Part shown: positions 25,174-35,793 of the stretch, piece after piece | Position numbering within the stretch: the stretch's first letter is position 1 | How the letters are laid out: each line of letters opens with the position of its first letter | From: Kalaharituber pfeilii | Lineage: Eukaryota; Ascomycota; Pezizomycetes; Pezizales; Pezizaceae | DNA: 64,000 nt | Direction: 5' to 3' | Assembly (NCBI GenBank): GCA_015179045.1 | Contig: WHUZ01000004.1 | Location: 930,001 to 994,000, forward strand | The notes under the pieces: model-generated | Databases searched by the model: none | What the model was told of the DNA's origin: nothing | What the model saw: the letters and a program-made list of their open reading frames with translations, nothing else | Made by a program: the position numbers and the translations under genes

Positions 25174-26230
25174 CTAGTACATTGTAACGAGCTCCACTTT
25201 CCCGAGTTTCCGCCATACCAACCCAAGGAGAAGGAAGATTAGAAACAGAATTAGCCGATCGAGAGTTGTAGTCTGGTTTCGTTGCTGAGGTTGGACGGGT
25301 TGAACGGGCTGGTGGAATGGTACTGGCGGGTTCTGCTGTGGGACATGGCGGTGGCGGAGGGCGGGGGGTGTCGTGGTGGAGGGCAGGGGGATGGTAGGGG
25401 TTGGGTTTGTGGACGCGGGTGCAGAGGTCGAAGACGAAGAGGATGTGGGAGGTGGAGGTTGGGTGGTTGGTGTTTGCTGATATGGAGGTTGCTGAGATGT
25501 TGAGGAAGAGGACGACCCTCCCGTTGCTGGAGTCCGGCTGCCCGATCCCGAAAGGTCATCCCTATACGCCAGCCTCAATTCCTCCGGAACCTTTTCCTCC
25601 TCCTCACTCCCGCCTTCGCCTTTCTTATCCCCGCCCATCTCGATCCACCTTTTCTTCTCCGCCTCTAGCACCTCCTCATTCGTCCGCTGGCCCTCGCCCC
25701 GCGCCGTCGCGCAATCCCTACAAACCCACGCCCTACTCCTTCCCGCCAACTCCCTTCTCCCCTCGTCGCTACACTCTAACCCCCCCACTGCCCCCTCCAC
25801 TGGCGCATCCATAAACGCCCGGATCGCGACCAGCGCAGTCCGGATGCCCCATGCAGGCTGCCACGTTTCCTCATGGTGCCCGGAGATGGAGAGGCAGATT
25901 TCACGGTTGACTTCGAAGCGGCCTGAGGGAGTAAGAAAGCGGAACGAGGGCGGTCGAAGGGGGTACTGCGGCGGCAGGGATATGCGGCCGTGGTAGATAC
26001 CGTCCGAGAAAGGGGAAGGGGCGAAGGGCCCCGGAGGGTGAAGTGCCATTCGAATAAGTTAGTGTCGCTGAGAGGCGCGGCGTGGATGTCGGGGGAGGGG
26101 TGGTTTGCGAGTTCGCTGGCTTCGCGGACTGCGTCGGGAGGTGGGGATTAGTGGGCGGGAATGAAGGGATGGAGGAGATGGAGGGGCACGTACGGATGCG
26201 CTTGACGGTCGGCGTATTTGCGCGAGCCAT
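25174..26230 (-). CDS. UBC6/UBE2J-type ubiquitin-conjugating enzyme (tail-anchored), with an apparent 1-nt frameshift
   Basis: The minus-strand exon 26230-26194 (MARANTPTVKRI) is spliced over a 65-nt intron (26193-26129) to an exon reading LREASELANHPSPDIHAAPL, then LFEWHFTLRGP. Homologous sequence continues one frame over from about 26034 as FSDGIYHGRISLPPQYPLRP, …, GRFEVNREICLSISGHHEET. The non-canonical UBE2J active-site Cys (CLSIS, about residue 91) and the WQPAWGIRTAL region are present. A Ser/Pro/Thr-rich linker leads to a C-terminal hydrophobic helix (LILFLIFLLLGLVW), fitting an ER tail-anchored E2 that works in ER-associated degradation. The two conserved halves are in different frames, with the break at about 26028-26037 in CCGGGGCCC-like sequence. 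This could be a sequencing error or an inactivating 1-nt loss. The gene is divergent from cyanase, with 803 bp between start codons. Confidence 0.9.
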
Positions 26231-27033
26231 GTTTTACCGTGCGCGGTTATGCGAACTGGAGGTTCTTCTCTCGCAATCCCCCGGTTCAGATGTTCGCAAA
26301 TAATGCCCTGGTATCTGATGCAAGTAAACGCTAAACCCTTGATCTTAACCCAATCCCCAGGCTGCGCTTTTATCGCCCTTCGCGTCTCACTACCTTGCCA
26401 CGGGGCTACACCCAAGGTCTTTAGCAGATTCAAGTGTTTTGTGCCGACTGGTTGGTTCTGGGGTTTGTTGATTGTAATTCTTGTAACGCCTGAAGCTCCT
26501 CTGGCAAACCAGACCCCCTAGCCTGAACCCTCGCTCTTTCGTTCAGTTCCCCGTCGCTCCTGGTATCCTGCCAGGCGCTTCGTTGTATATATTCCACGGC
26601 GGGTTATTCTGTTTGTTATTGTCGTGCGTGTGGTGGGTTTGGGTTTAGTGAATTCTAAAACAAGCTTCAGCATGATCTTATCTCGCTGCCGCCTGATAAC
26701 GATAAAAGGCCATGTGGCCCGTCAGGGGCAGATGAGTCAGCAGCGCCCCTGGCAACGCCAAGAGCATGACCAGCAGCCTGGAGCGCAGCGTAAACCGGAA
26801 GGGGAAAGTTGGACCGAATATGGACGCTCGGCTTCCTCGTGCCGAGTTCTGTTTCCGTTCCGTTTATCCGTGTGGGGGTGGGGAGGAAGACGTCACAGAG
26901 GGTAAGAATATATGATAGCCGTTGGCTCAATTCCTCCTCAACCCCCGATTCCAACCCTTCAAGTCCGCTACGCACCCAATTCAATTGGCCCATCATTCCC
27001 AAAACAATTCCATACCAAACGTACCCACCAATA

Positions 27034-27759
27034 ATGGCTAGCTCCTTCCAGGAATCCCAGGACGTCTCCTCGCTCCTGCTCTCCGCCAAATCCGCCAAAA
27101 ACCACACCTTCCATACCTTGGCGCAGCTTCTTCCCGGGCGCAACGAAGTCTCCGTCGCCTCTCTACTCCTCTCGTCCCACCCGCCGCCAACCCGAGACGA
27201 AATCCAGATCCTGTCCAACGAGCTCGAACTCCCGCAGCATCTGTTGCAGGACTACTTTACGTCCGCGCCCGACCGTGGCAAGACGGCGATTGACATGCCG
27301 CCGAAGGAGCCGCTGATGTATAGGCTGTACGAGGTGTTGCTGAATTATGGGAGGGCGTATAAGGCGGTCATGAATGAGTTGTTTGGGGACGGGATTATGT
27401 CGGCGATTGCGTTTTCGACGAAGGTGGAGAAGGAGGTGGTGAAGGATGAGAAGACGGGAGAGGAGACGACGTGGGCGGTCATAACGATGCGGGGGAAGTG
27501 GTAAGTGTGCAAAACCTCTTGAGCCAGATTATGAACTTCCTCGACTGGGATGTTTGCAACTTGCAACATGACCCCCCTTATTCCCTCCCCTATCCCGGCG
27601 TGAGCTTCTTTAGTTTAAGTTGCGTTAGGGGAATGTTGGATTACCCCCCAAATTGGCTTGCCTTCACTTCGACTCCATTAGATATGATGCAAACTGATAC
27701 AATGGAAAATTCTGGTATCTGACACTTATTTTTGTAGGCTGCCATATTCGAAATTCTAA
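27034..27759 (+). CDS. cyn1: Cyanate hydratase (cyanase)
   Basis: The exons 27034-27500 and 27738-27759 (237-nt GT-AG intron) encode 162 residues, the usual cyanase length. The intron splits the final codons, and exon 2 supplies only the C-terminal LPYSKF. The enzyme converts cyanate plus bicarbonate to ammonia and CO2 (via carbamate), as a cytosolic decamer. The N-terminal half is a helix-turn-helix-like domain. The catalytic core PKEPLMYRLYEVLLNYG … FGDGIMSAIAF supplies Arg97, Glu100 and Ser123, equivalent to the bacterial Arg-Glu-Ser active site. The start ATG at 27034 is preferred over the in-frame upstream ATG at 26809 because homology begins there. The start lies 803 bp from the divergent E2 gene. 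Confidence 0.95.
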
Positions 27760-28986
27760 GACAAATTGAATAGGCATGGGGAAACGGAGATGACGGCCGG
27801 TCAGTCTGGGCTGATGTAAAAACGGAGGGGGCAAGGCGGACGCGGGTCGGGAGATTACGATGAATTGTGTTTTTTTGGTTATTAGGAAGCGCCTAAGAAA
27901 AGAGAAAAGTTTAAATAAATTAGAATTGTATGACATGTCAAAAAAACTCAAAAATGCGGCAGTGTGTACAGGGAGATATTACGTTTTAGCTACCGTAGTT
28001 ACTATTTTTGGCTTTCCAATTGCTCCGACTAATTCCGCGGTCCACATCCGATATATTGCAATTGAGATGCCCTCTCCCCACAACCTTCCGTTAACATGGT
28101 CAACGTTTTAAAAAACTAGTCAGGTACAGAAATGTAAAAGTACGCTTTTCATTTCCGCAAATCCACAAAATTCCTCGTACGTAGGTTACGCTTTTTTGCT
28201 TTTTGGTTTGTTTCCAGAGGGAGCATGGAGATTACTAGATCAGAGAAAATGTCGGGTCCGGGGATCTTGTACTTCACACATACAGCCTTTTGAGAATTAC
28301 ATGCAACCTTTCAATTTCTCACTTTCACAAAGTAAGGAGGACTTTTTTGCAGCGTCAAATCAGGCTATAGAGATACTAAAGTAGGTGGTTTGATTGTTTT
28401 GCCAACACATGGAGCTTTGAGTAGAGGTCCCCGCTTTCAGGGTAGTGTACCTTATTCCTTTTTTTTTTTCCCTTTCTGTGTGAGCGGAAGGTAAATGTTT
28501 TTGTACATGGTACATGGTATGATAGATAATATTCAAAAACATGTTATATTGGTATATGGTATCTTGTATTTGTTATGTTTCATGGCTATGGTTTATGCTA
28601 TGTTACGGAATATAGTATACTATCATATGGTATACCATGGTATAGTATTTGCTTTGTTTCTGTTCTTGAAAGGTATGCGAGTGAATAGTTATAATGAAAA
28701 AAAAAAAGCAAACGCAGGGGTTTGTGGGGAGAAAAAAAAAAAAAAAAATATCAGAATGATAGTTTATGGAAGACATAATTTTACAAAAGTGAGCCGCCCA
28801 GTGAAATGATATAGGAATGAATTAACGGAAATATGATGTTCACCACCTCCCCACCCTCCCGCGCCCCGCCCCCCACTCCTATCCGGTATGGGGAGTTAGT
28901 CATCAGGGTGGAGGTTTATGTATGCACTTAGAAGGTATATGATGGAAAGTGTCCTCAACATTTTCGCACCATCACTAAACGTCAGC
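27760..28986. other. Gene-free stretch with AT-rich simple sequence
   Basis: No supported gene. Positions 28495-28660 are ATGGTATA/TACATGGT-type low-complexity sequence with a near-palindrome CATATGGTATACCATGGTAT. A(n) runs occur at 28698-28710 and 28733-28748. Confidence 0.4.
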
Positions 28987-30012
28987 TTACTTTCTTAACG
29001 TCTTCTGCGCATACTGCAACACCGAACTTCCGAGCCCCGTCTTCTGGAATCCTGCCGCCCTTTCCATATCGTCCAACCCGAGTCTATCTCCCGTGATTCC
29101 CCTGACTGCCTTCTCCCCCTGGGCTTCCGCAACCATCCTCGCCTTCTCCGCGCCCCACTCCACAAACACTACCGCGCTGACTCCCAAGAACGATGCCGTG
29201 ACCAGCGCAAACGTGGTCCACCCGAACGCAATGACCATGCGTCCTTCGTGGACTTGAATCGCGTCAAAGCTGACCTTGGTGACGAGGCTTGCGACTGAAG
29301 AGGATGTGACACTCCCGAGGATCATGCCGCCGAGGGACGCCACACCAGCGATTCCGAGAGCGCCAGCGGCGACTTTCTTAGTCCAGAGCGGAATGACTAA
29401 GCATGGAATTGGGAGGGCGTTGACGAGGACCATGATGTAGGCGACGGCGATACCGGTTAGGGCGATCCAGAACGGGACCGACCACGCGATCTTATCTCTG
29501 TACAGGTCCGCGACGGAGATGAGCTGGAGCGGATCCATGTCAACCTCCTGTGTCTGGAGCCCCTCCTTAGTATGTGCACAATCCCATCCGTCCGTTGTCT
29601 CGACACAAATTCCCCGATACGAGACCCTGATTTGCGAGAATGTTGGCTCCGAATTCTCCGCTCTCTTGTCAAAGGGGTTGATTTTGTCGAGCACCTCCTC
29701 ACCCTTGTCGAGCACCTCCTTACCACCCTTATCGAGGAGATCCCCGCCTTTGTCGAGGAGCTCCCCGCCTTTGTCGATGAGGTCGTCGGCTTTATTTAGT
29801 TTTTGAAGTGCCTTGTAGAACGTGGACGAGGTGTCGTATTTGAAGGAGACCAGGTACCATTGGCGGATAGCGGCCGACTCGGTGCTGGAGCCGACAAGTA
29901 TGAGTGTTGTGAAGATGAGCGCGCAGGTGAGGCAGATGAGGGAGAAGAAGAAGACGGGTCGGGAGAGGGCAGAAGTCCCAAAGGAGGTGAAACGGGAGGT
30001 GGGAAGACGCAT
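28987..30012 (-). CDS. Fig1-like four-TM membrane protein
   Basis: The 341-residue frame starts at the ATG at 30012 (MRLPTSRFTS). The longer upstream frame (to 30279) is rejected because it is low-complexity leader with no homology. The first TM segment is at ~19-41. An extracellular loop carries GICVETTDGWDC (~134-145), the spaced-cysteine G-x-C…W-x-C signature of the Fig1/claudin-like family. Further TM segments lie at ~180-203, 214-236 and 260-285. Fig1 proteins act in low-affinity Ca2+ uptake and in cell or membrane fusion during mating and hyphal growth; that role is family knowledge. Unusually, the first loop contains a short charged repeat (LIDKGGE, LLDKGGD, LLDKGGK, VLDKGEE, VLDK) at ~78-110. 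This copy may be a diverged paralogue rather than Fig1 itself. Confidence 0.7.
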   Translation of the reverse strand: MRLPTSRFTSFGTSALSRPVFFFSLICLTCALIFTTLILVGSSTESAAIRQWYLVSFKYDTSSTFYKALQKLNKADDLIDKGGELLDKGGDLLDKGGKEVLDKGEEVLDKINPFDKRAENSEPTFSQIRVSYRGICVETTDGWDCAHTKEGLQTQEVDMDPLQLISVADLYRDKIAWSVPFWIALTGIAVAYIMVLVNALPIPCLVIPLWTKKVAAGALGIAGVASLGGMILGSVTSSSVASLVTKVSFDAIQVHEGRMVIAFGWTTFALVTASFLGVSAVVFVEWGAEKARMVAEAQGEKAVRGITGDRLGLDDMERAAGFQKTGLGSSVLQYAQKTLRK

Positions 30013-30279
30013 CGTGGGTTTTTTAGAATTTGGTATGTAAAAAAAAAAAAGGGATAAAAAATTACAGAAACCGGTTTCTGTGTCCGAATAGTAACAAGTC
30101 GTTAGGTATTGAACGGAATCAAGCGACGCAGTCGATGCTTCCAAAACACAAAAAAAATTACAAAAAAGAAGAAACAAGGAAACTCGTAAGAGGAAGGAAT
30201 AAGGAAACCCGTCCACTCGAACGCTTTTGTACTTCCTCAAGTCTGCTGAACAAAAAAAGAATGGACGTTCCATGGCCAT

Positions 30280-30967
30280 TTTTATAACCCATTTTCATAG
30301 CCTCAAACTTCGTAGTTAGTATGTGCGGCTGAAACCAGAGTATTTTGTGATCCTCCAATTGTACGCATTCGATATTCTAGTAAACAATTTTGTCGCGCGG
30401 TACCTTTCCCGATCTGGAAACAGTTGTCGACAAATCGTATGTCGCCGTCATTGAATTTGTACTTTCAACTCCATTTCAGCTGTTTCATGAAATGCTAAGC
30501 TTTTCATACCAACAAAAGGGAGGAAAAAAGACAAAACTGGCCCACTGGTGTAGTTTTGAAACGCTGGATCCAGATTTCAATGGTTGGTCAATATTGGTCG
30601 TTGTCGTTGAATGATCGTCTGGTGTCGTTTGACGTTGTCAATCCATGTACGAATGTGGAGGGCTCCCGTTAGGCTGCAGCCGCGGCGCCGATCGCAACAA
30701 CCCCTGCCACGGCTAATTTGGTCGCTTTTGGGAAATTAAGGGTATTATGGCGACGAAGCGATAGGCGAGAAGGGAAAAAGCTATGAATAGCACAGGTTTC
30801 GGCTTTTGAGCACAGGTAATGATCGATATCACACACAACTAGCAGCCTCTCAGTGAATTTTCTGAGTATAACGTAGGGATATAACCTGGTTTGAGATTGA
30901 TCTCTTACGCCAAAATTAACAGATTAAAGCGAGCGATCATGTACCGTGCACTCAGTAGTCAGTGAAT
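30280..30967. other. Intergenic stretch between convergent-side genes
   Basis: Separates the starts of the Fig1-like gene (minus) from the 3' end of the methyltransferase (minus). Nothing coding is recognised. Confidence 0.4.
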
Positions 30968-32023
30968 TTATGTAATGTCGGGTTTCAACTGGAGTCTCCA
31001 GATTTCCACCCCATCCCAATCCATCAGGTCTCCTCCTGACTTGTCTTCGGCGATTTCATCTTGTTCCTGCTCTTCTTCTTCTTCTATTGACCTTCGTTTT
31101 TGTAACATTCCCGCCTTTTTCATCAACTTTATAATTTTTCCCTTTTTAACCATCACACACTCGAAACCCAGTTGTTTAGCTTTCTCCAGCCCTCGGTCAA
31201 TAAGATCGGAGTCACGTCGCTCCAGCGATAGTAATATCAACGGGAATGGACTCTTGGACTTAGAAGTATGCCCTGCATTTGACTTGCTTAAAATTGAGAG
31301 GTCTCGGAGAGTGTGGAGTAGCGGTGATGTAAGAGTTTGCTCGTAAAGTGTATCGGAGGTGATGAGTAAATCAAACGGTGGTTGAATATGTAAACAATCC
31401 GAGACAGAATTCGTCTCCGTATTGTGATCCCCGGGTGGGGTAATCCATCCCGGAATATCCCAACGCCAATCCGACGAGGATTTTGTCCAGTCTAGCACTT
31501 TCACATCAATCTTTCCCAATCCATCTGTCTTTAACCCAAACGAATTTCGTTCCCAGATTGTTCGCAGCTGGTCAATGTTGCTATCTATTGTTTTCTGCAA
31601 GACGTTACTGATTACAACGGGTAGGTCGGTTGCGACGATGTCTATGCCTAGCGATGCCAGAACCAATGCTGTCAAACCGACACCAGACCCCAGCTCAATT
31701 GCCCGAAGCTTCCGCCGCCTCTTAGACGCCGTCTTTGGATTGTAGACATCAGCTAGGTAAAGCGTTAGAAGTTGTGATGAGAGCCATAATGTCGTTCCAG
31801 TGGATGTTTCCTCTCTATCCTTCAAGGTCGGACTGCCTAAGTGGTGGGAAAGAGGCTGACCTGGCCCTCTCTCTGTCGATATAGCCGAGGTCTGGGAAAG
31901 AACGACGGTTTCGGGGGCACGAGAAAGGGGTTTAAGCGGGTATTTCAGGAATGGAATATTCTTCGTCTTGAAGGAGGGTAATGGAGGAGAATATGCGATT
32001 TCTTGATTGCTGGACATGTTCAA
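30968..32023 (-). CDS. Family 16-type SAM-dependent (protein-lysine) methyltransferase
   Basis: A single-exon frame of 351 residues; the true start may be the second Met (32017). A TTLW motif (~77-80) precedes motif I, AIELGSGVGLTALVLASLGI (~108-127), and the motif II acidic residue in VATDLP (~130-135). A later DLLITSDTLYE (post-motif DxxYE) is characteristic of Methyltransf_16 enzymes such as the fungal EFM-type protein-lysine methyltransferases. These methylate translation factors or other proteins; the exact substrate cannot be deduced. The C-terminal region has an acidic stretch (EEEEEQEQDEIAED) typical of disordered tails. No introns are seen. Confidence 0.8.
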   Translation of the reverse strand: MNMSSNQEIAYSPPLPSFKTKNIPFLKYPLKPLSRAPETVVLSQTSAISTERGPGQPLSHHLGSPTLKDREETSTGTTLWLSSQLLTLYLADVYNPKTASKRRRKLRAIELGSGVGLTALVLASLGIDIVATDLPVVISNVLQKTIDSNIDQLRTIWERNSFGLKTDGLGKIDVKVLDWTKSSSDWRWDIPGWITPPGDHNTETNSVSDCLHIQPPFDLLITSDTLYEQTLTSPLLHTLRDLSILSKSNAGHTSKSKSPFPLILLSLERRDSDLIDRGLEKAKQLGFECVMVKKGKIIKLMKKAGMLQKRRSIEEEEEQEQDEIAEDKSGGDLMDWDGVEIWRLQLKPDIT

Positions 32024-33683
32024 GGTTTAAGAGTACTTATTTACTGCGACCAAGTTTCGATACCCCCGCTGTGCGTGGTCTTGGCAATATCACGTGCCGC
32101 ACACGCCATTACGGCAATGCGATGAGTTCACCGACATATTTTATGGAATCTCTAAGCTACTTGATTGGGAATCCAGCTTCCAATTATATTCCTCGATGTT
32201 CTTGAATATAGAACCGTATTCCAGATCCCAATTGATGGCCTATTTTGGACTTTCTCAATTGTTGTTCCATCTTCTCACTCTTCCTCCGATCGACACGAAC
32301 TCAAACATGCTTTCACTATGGTGTAGGCTCCAAGGTTAACCTGGTCTATCATACTAAGCGAATAGTCTGGTTGCACCCTAAGCGAAGAGTCAACATTTGG
32401 TCCAATCCTGGACTAGCCGGCTTGGAACAGTGCAGTTTTAGGACAAAACAGATTAGCATGACTTAAGTAGTATGTACTTATGTAGTGGATGACTTCCCGT
32501 CGGCCCAGACGACCAGACCCAGACCCCACCTCCAGATTCCGTCTCAGACCCGATTCCCGTCGCAACCACCAAATTCAAGTTTCGTGAACGTCCAGATTCC
32601 CAGATCTCAGATTTGTCAGCGAACAACTTCGCGCTTCACTTAGTCATATCGCGATACCAAAAATTTACTTTCAAAGAGTAAATTTGAATGCTACATTTTG
32701 CAATCCTTTGACTGGCACAGGCTCTGTCTAGTTGTACTAGATTCGCAGTAAAGCTCCTCAGGTAAAGTAAAACTGCTTTCGTTGTTATCGCGTAAGCTTA
32801 AAAGTGTAATGCACGTAAACAAAGAAATGAAAGACAGCTTTATGCTCAATTTCTGCATAAGTTGAGGCGTTGCAGTAGAAATCAATTTTGCGATATGCAG
32901 AAATTTTGGTGTTGGCAGCATTTATTTTCTTTTATGCTATGTTACCTTACCCCGTTTTTACTAGTCACTTGATTTGGAACGCGCTTCCAAAAATTCTGGG
33001 TCTGGCGGAAGGGGGGGGGGGGGTCCGCCAGAATCTAAAATTTGGAAGGGGGTTAAAATTTTTTTCTGGTAGATCGAGCACTGATAAGGTCTGGGTCTGG
33101 TCGTCTGGGCCGACGGGAAGTCATCCAGTTAATTGTGCGCCATCTACCCACTTGATCACGCTCTCAGATTGGTCATACCGGTTTTCTCAACTAAAACATG
33201 TTTTGTGATGAGTCCATCGACCATGCAAAGCCACATAATGCCACAGGCCCTATCTGTGCCATTAAATGTAAGTGCTTGCACACGTTTATTAAATGTCCCC
33301 AGTCGCCAAAATGCCCAAATCTCCTGCTGCTTCGTCTGCTTCTCCTATGACTGCCCATCTTCTAAGACACGTTAGTGTTGCTTCAATTCGAGGGAAGAGC
33401 TAGAAACGAAAGCGATGACCGAATCAATTAGAAAGCTATTCACTCGGACGACTCGCATGAGCAGCGAGCTGAAGGCAATCCAGGGCGCCCTCTATGTTCC
33501 GAGCAACCAGGGAAGAGTTGATGCGACTATCGCCCAAGAGGCGATAGTGCCAGGGACAGGCAGATAAATTGGAGGACGGGTGTTCATATACAAGACCCTG
33601 AATTCCGCGAATCGCTATGCCTTCCTGAGATCGTAGGACGGTGGGTTTCTGTTACGGTTGGCTGCGATGGATAGCTAAACATA
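32024..33683. other. Gene-free stretch with weak coding remnant at 33390-33564
   Basis: A plus-strand frame at about 33390-33564 (…MTESIRKLFTRTTRMSSELK…, stop at 33562) looks coiled-coil-like but is short and unplaced. Nothing else is recognised. A poly-G tract lies at about 33010-33023. Confidence 0.25.
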
Positions 33684-33762
33684 CAGACAAACCTGTCATA
33701 TTGGATAAGGCTCGGGCCGGCAAATCCTATGCAATATGACAAGTTATCCAGTATGACAGGTT
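33684..33762. mobile_element. Pogo-like TIR remnant
   Basis: It starts CAGACAAACCTGTCATATTG, GATAAGG, preceded by TA (33682-33683), and contains the inverse motif TTATCCAGTATGACAGGTT at 33744-33762. The same terminal sequence in inverse complement, followed by TA, ends the 37936-38110 copy. CAG…CTG ends with TA flanks suggest pogo/Fot1-type DNA elements. No transposase is present. Confidence 0.5.
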
Positions 33763-33882
33763 GGAGCGGAGAGCTCAATTTTAAGATAAATACATGCAAT
33801 AATAGCTATAATAGATACGTACATGAATAAAGAAACTATACAGGAGTGCAATAAGAGGTAATAGGCCAGTTTCAAAGGGCGC

Positions 33883-34557
33883 ATCGACCGCTGACAACAC
33901 ACCCCCCAGCACAACAGATGCGACCCTGTCAGCCCACAGTCCCACCCCCACCCCCACCCCCACTCCCACCCCCACCCCCACTCCCACCCCCACCACCGAA
34001 ACCTCCACCCCCATCCCGAGCACACGGAACTCAACCCCCCGCCCCCAGAAGTCTCCTCCCTGCCCCAAAGCCAGAAATCAGACTCCGACCGGCCCCGACA
34101 ACTTCAGTACAAGACACGGCATCGTCATACACGGTATAGCCCTAAGAAAGGATTGAGGGAACGTCAGACGATGGTTGGAGGCCTCCAACAAAAACGTAGG
34201 AAAGATCCGAGGGATCAGATGGCTGCGGAGGAAAACACTCCTGGAGGAAGAAGGCAAGAAGACGAGCTCGGTGGTGGCATACTTGGAGACAGAGACGGAA
34301 ATTGGCAGAGTCAAGCTCGGAGGAAGGTGGTTGCGGACGAGCGTGTACGAGCCGGACAGAGGAAGGAAGTAGACAGGTCCCGGCACACGACTCTTAGCGT
34401 GGACGTTCCACCCGCATCATGTATGGATTCCGCGGGCAATACATGTAGTTATCTGACGTTCTGTTTGTTTCGCTTCTTTTCTTTAAATTTAATAAACCTT
34501 CGCCATAGCCCTTAGGGCGGCAAGCGAGTAATGATATTAAAAAAAAAAAAAAAAAAA
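33883..34557 (+). mobile_element. Half-LINE-like element A: ORF1 C-terminal region + 3' UTR + tail A
   Basis: It begins after a candidate duplication AAAGGGCGC (33874-33882; GGGCGC again at 34558-34563, after the A-run). A Pro-rich low-complexity stretch is followed by an ORF1-like C-terminal region (…HGIALRK…VRRWLEASNK… GIRWLRRKTLLEEEGKKTSS … RWLRTSVYEPDRGRK-stop at 34372). The frame is broken near 34155 (stop after RK). It then has a UTR with AATAAA at about 34490, the tail TTCGCCATAGCCCTTAGGGC, GGCAAGCGAGTAATGATATT, and poly(A) 34539-34557. No ORF2 is present. Confidence 0.75.
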
Positions 34558-35793
34558 GGGCGCTTCAAGCTAAACAAAGTCACAAATTCTTCCACTTCAA
34601 TGTTGAGAGAGCCAGAGTCTTCATTTCTGATACTATTATGTATGTGAGTATCCAGTCCCGTTGAAAATGTCCCCTCATTCCCTTCCTATTTTTGTACAGA
34701 ATTGAAATTATGTAAAGATTGTATGGGTGCTAGATATACTTCAGACCAATTCACAGAACATCCTATCCTACCTTTCCTTTATATGAAATCTAGTGGTGGG
34801 AGAAGCGCAAGCTCTCGTGGACTCACAGCATGACAAAACGTGACGAGCTGTACTCAGGGGTAAGGGTAAGTCTTCAGAAGCGCATACAATGTGACAGGGA
34901 TAGTTAGTTGACCTGTTGGTTATGTAATACTTGTTATTCTACACGTATTTTCTGTAGTTTCCTACACGCTTCACAGAGTAACACGCTTTAATTCTTTGTT
35001 TTTCAACCAACTTACAGAACTCCATTTCCCAGTCACAGCCTCGAATCACCTGCTGAAGCCTGCATACAATATCAAAATGAAAAGTTCAGTCATGAGATTC
35101 ACAATCGAGAAACTACTCAAGTTCAGCATGTCAGAATTATTATTGTACGCGATGAATGCACAAACAAGGTGGAAAACCTCAGGAAGAGTGAGATAAAATA
35201 ACAAAAGAACAGGTCCTATCATTAGTTAGAAGTGCGCCAGATTAGCTTTGCTGTTATGGCTGTTGGGTGATAATTATGCAACAATTTATTGACTTGTATG
35301 CAGTTAAATTACGTGTGTCGTATTTTTGTGTGTAAAACCCATACAATTATTGTTCTGAAGACTTTTCGACAAAAAGTCAACTGTACTTCACTTTTGACCC
35401 CCGGTCAGGTGGCGCACATTATGCATGCATAGCGCTTCTGAGTATTTTCCCCGACCCCCGAGGACAGTTTGCAGAAGACTATGGTAGCCGCACCCGCCCC
35501 CCATGTTCCAGCAAAAGTATCCACATGCGGGCAATTTCGTTGAAAGCGAAGAAACCGCCTCCCTGTTGCACACCGCCTTGAAAAATGGCTGCGGCATGTA
35601 TGCATACCCTAGTATTCGGTGCCAATTCCGGCCAAAGCTAGCCTGTCGGGTGGGGCTGGCCACCTCAAACTGTGCAGAGGGATCGTAGATCGGCAAAAGA
35701 GCGTAAACTTAAATAAAGTGCTGGTCCACGATGTGGAAGCACAAACTCAAACAATCAACACGGGTATTAAATCGACCTCTTTGAATTGAAGAC

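Noticed and set aside
26059..26433. Separate gene upstream of the UBC6-like start (MNLLKTLGVAPWQG…)
   Set aside because: Runs through the 5' UTR and the first intron of the E2 gene; no recognised domain and no stop-to-start support.
29457..30057. Overlapping frames on both strands of the Fig1-like gene
   Set aside because: Out-of-frame shadows; the conserved cysteine motif and TM segments lie only in the 28987-30012 minus frame.
33744..34068. Gly/Trp-rich minus-strand frames and Pro-rich plus-strand frame
   Set aside because: Produced by a CCCACCCCC tract that is the low-complexity linker of the half-LINE copy.
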